Below are positions 63,307-64,000 of a stretch of 64,000 bases of DNA, piece by piece. The notes beneath the pieces were generated by a model that was given only the letters and a program-made list of their open reading frames with translations, made no database searches and was not told the origin of the DNA. The position numbers were made by a program, and so were the translations under genes. The stretch is from NCBI GenBank assembly GCA_030041095.1, contig JASHON010000028.1:1-64000 (forward strand), given 5' to 3'. Source of the stretch: Terriglobia bacterium (GTDB lineage: Bacteria; Acidobacteriota; Terriglobia; UBA7540). Each line of letters opens with the position of its first letter. Position 1 is the stretch's first letter.

Positions 63307-64000
63307 ATGAAACACTCAAAGAAAGTCTTCGGATATTATGGGTTGCTAATAGCGACGCTTCTAGTCTCGTTTTTCTGCCTGGCGTATCCCCTTTACGTCA
63401 TTCGACCGTTCCGTTACCAGGGACCACGCGAGTTGGTGGCGGCCTTAGCGCTCATGGGTGTTCGGCCGCCTATTGAGGTTGTCTGCGTCGTGCTGGCCCT
63501 GGCAGGGCTGGCTTGGTATTGGCGGCTGGAGCCGCGGCGCTGGCGTCGCATCGCTTCGGTGTGTGGGACCTTCTTTGTGTGTGCTTTCGCGGTTCTGTCA
63601 CGGGTCAACGTTTACGAACTAATGTTCCATCCGGACGTGCATCCTGTTTTTGCGGCCGTACGGCAAGTCAAACTGGACCCAGACGACAACGTTCTGGCGG
63701 TCAAGCTTGGAGGCAATGCCCGCGCCTATCCCGTCCGGCTGATTGCCTACCATCACATCATTAACGACGTGGTAGGCGGGGTTCCGATCGCCGCGACCTA
63801 TTGAACGCTCTGTCACACCGGTCTGGTGTGGAGACGGGAAACAGGCGGTTTAGTTCTAACCTTTCATCTTGCCGGCATCAACAATCAGAATTTTCTGATG
63901 CGGGACGATCAGACCGGCTCCTACTGGCAGCAGATCACGGGCGCAGCCGTTTCTGGTCCACTGAAAGGCCGGCGGCTAATTTTAGTCCCGTCCGATGAGT
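63307..64000 (+). CDS. DUF3179-domain membrane protein, probable selenoprotein (UGA at Cys position), cut by window end
   Basis: Codons 1-165 give a protein with about three N-terminal membrane segments (8-29, 47-67, 78-97) and the start of DUF3179: DDNVLAVKLGGNARAYPVRL, then IAYHHIINDVVGGVPIAATY. Codon 166 is TGA (63802-63804). The frame then continues to the window end with TLCHTGLVWRRETGGLVLTF, HLAGINNQNFLMRDDQTGSY and WQQITGAAVSGPLKGRRLIL, the normal DUF3179 continuation. In relatives the residue at codon 166 is the first Cys of a CxxC pair (ATY-C-x-x-C-HTG). A SECIS-like hairpin follows. So the product is best read as U-x-x-C, a selenoprotein redox motif. The start is ATG with GGAGGG nine bases upstream. 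It is partial at the right edge; function unknown. Confidence 0.8.
63814..63830 (+). promoter_or_regulatory. Candidate bacterial SECIS hairpin
   Basis: CACACC (63814-63819) pairs perfectly with GGTGTG (63825-63830) around a GGTCT loop (63820-63824); a further T-G wobble pair (63813/63831) is possible. The loop starts 15 bases after the UGA. The E. coli fdhF SECIS also presents GGUCU in its apical loop at a similar distance (18 bases by my count from memory). Confidence 0.7.

Overview
The window looks like a chromosomal segment from a GC-rich member of the Acidobacteriota (Terriglobia-like). This is an inference from gene content. The pointers are a 1205-residue TonB-dependent receptor with an N-terminal carboxypeptidase-regulatory-like domain, a PadR regulator overlapping a very large MacB/FtsX permease of the acidobacterial orphan-permease type, a CRTAC1-type FG-GAP/ASPIC protein, a sulfatase-TPR protein, hopanoid-associated genes and dense short intergenic repeats. 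There is no rRNA gene, CRISPR array, prophage or recognisable transposase. One tRNA (Val, anticodon CAC) is present.

Layout. 0.3-9.7 kb: a frameshifted DUF4838 glycosidase-like gene, the TonB receptor, a small secreted protein and a sulfatase-like TPR protein. 9.8-14.2 kb (minus): a SIS-domain protein, then the core operon rpmH-rnpA-yidD-yidC-jag with a readable promoter. 14.2-14.8 kb: an AT-rich gap with three iteron-like repeats. 14.8-18.9 kb: a sodium:solute symporter, a TolC-type channel and a periplasmic adaptor in one operon. 19.7-26.2 kb: a membrane-anchored trehalose-6-phosphate synthase, otsB, and three hopanoid-associated genes (hpnK, an HpnL-like flippase, hpnI). 26.3-37.7 kb: a tartrate/isopropylmalate-type dehydrogenase, dapD, tRNA-Val, MoxR and DUF58 proteins, MlaF/MlaD, NAD kinase, a methyltransferase, a secreted protein and a B12-binding radical SAM protein. 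37.7-43.5 kb: a primary-type sigma factor, an RRM RNA-binding protein, PadR and the large permease.

43.5-53 kb is accessory and partly decayed: DUF899, AraC, methyltransferase, aldo/keto reductase and VOC genes, then an ECF42-type sigma factor with two DGPF (YciI-like) neighbours. The sigma gene has an in-frame TAG, an HxlR regulator is truncated, and a HicA-like gene is frameshifted. A GH54 arabinofuranosidase follows. 53.5-60 kb: an AhpD-like protein, an unusual cluster (acyl-CoA-dehydrogenase-fold protein lacking the usual catalytic Glu, leaderless PhnD-like binding protein, TusA-like/di-iron fusion), a NarL-type regulator and a copper-linked SCO protein. 60-62.8 kb: a Tat-exported PpiC/FG-GAP/ASPIC protein.

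The most striking signal is at the right edge. A DUF3179 gene reads through TGA at 63802-63804 exactly where the family has the first Cys of its CxxC motif. The UGA is followed by a hairpin (63814-63830) with a GGTCT loop like that of the E. coli fdhF SECIS. This is probably a selenoprotein. A second striking signal is a family of four 131-bp MITE-like elements with terminal inverted repeats. One of them supplies the stop codon of the CRTAC1 gene.
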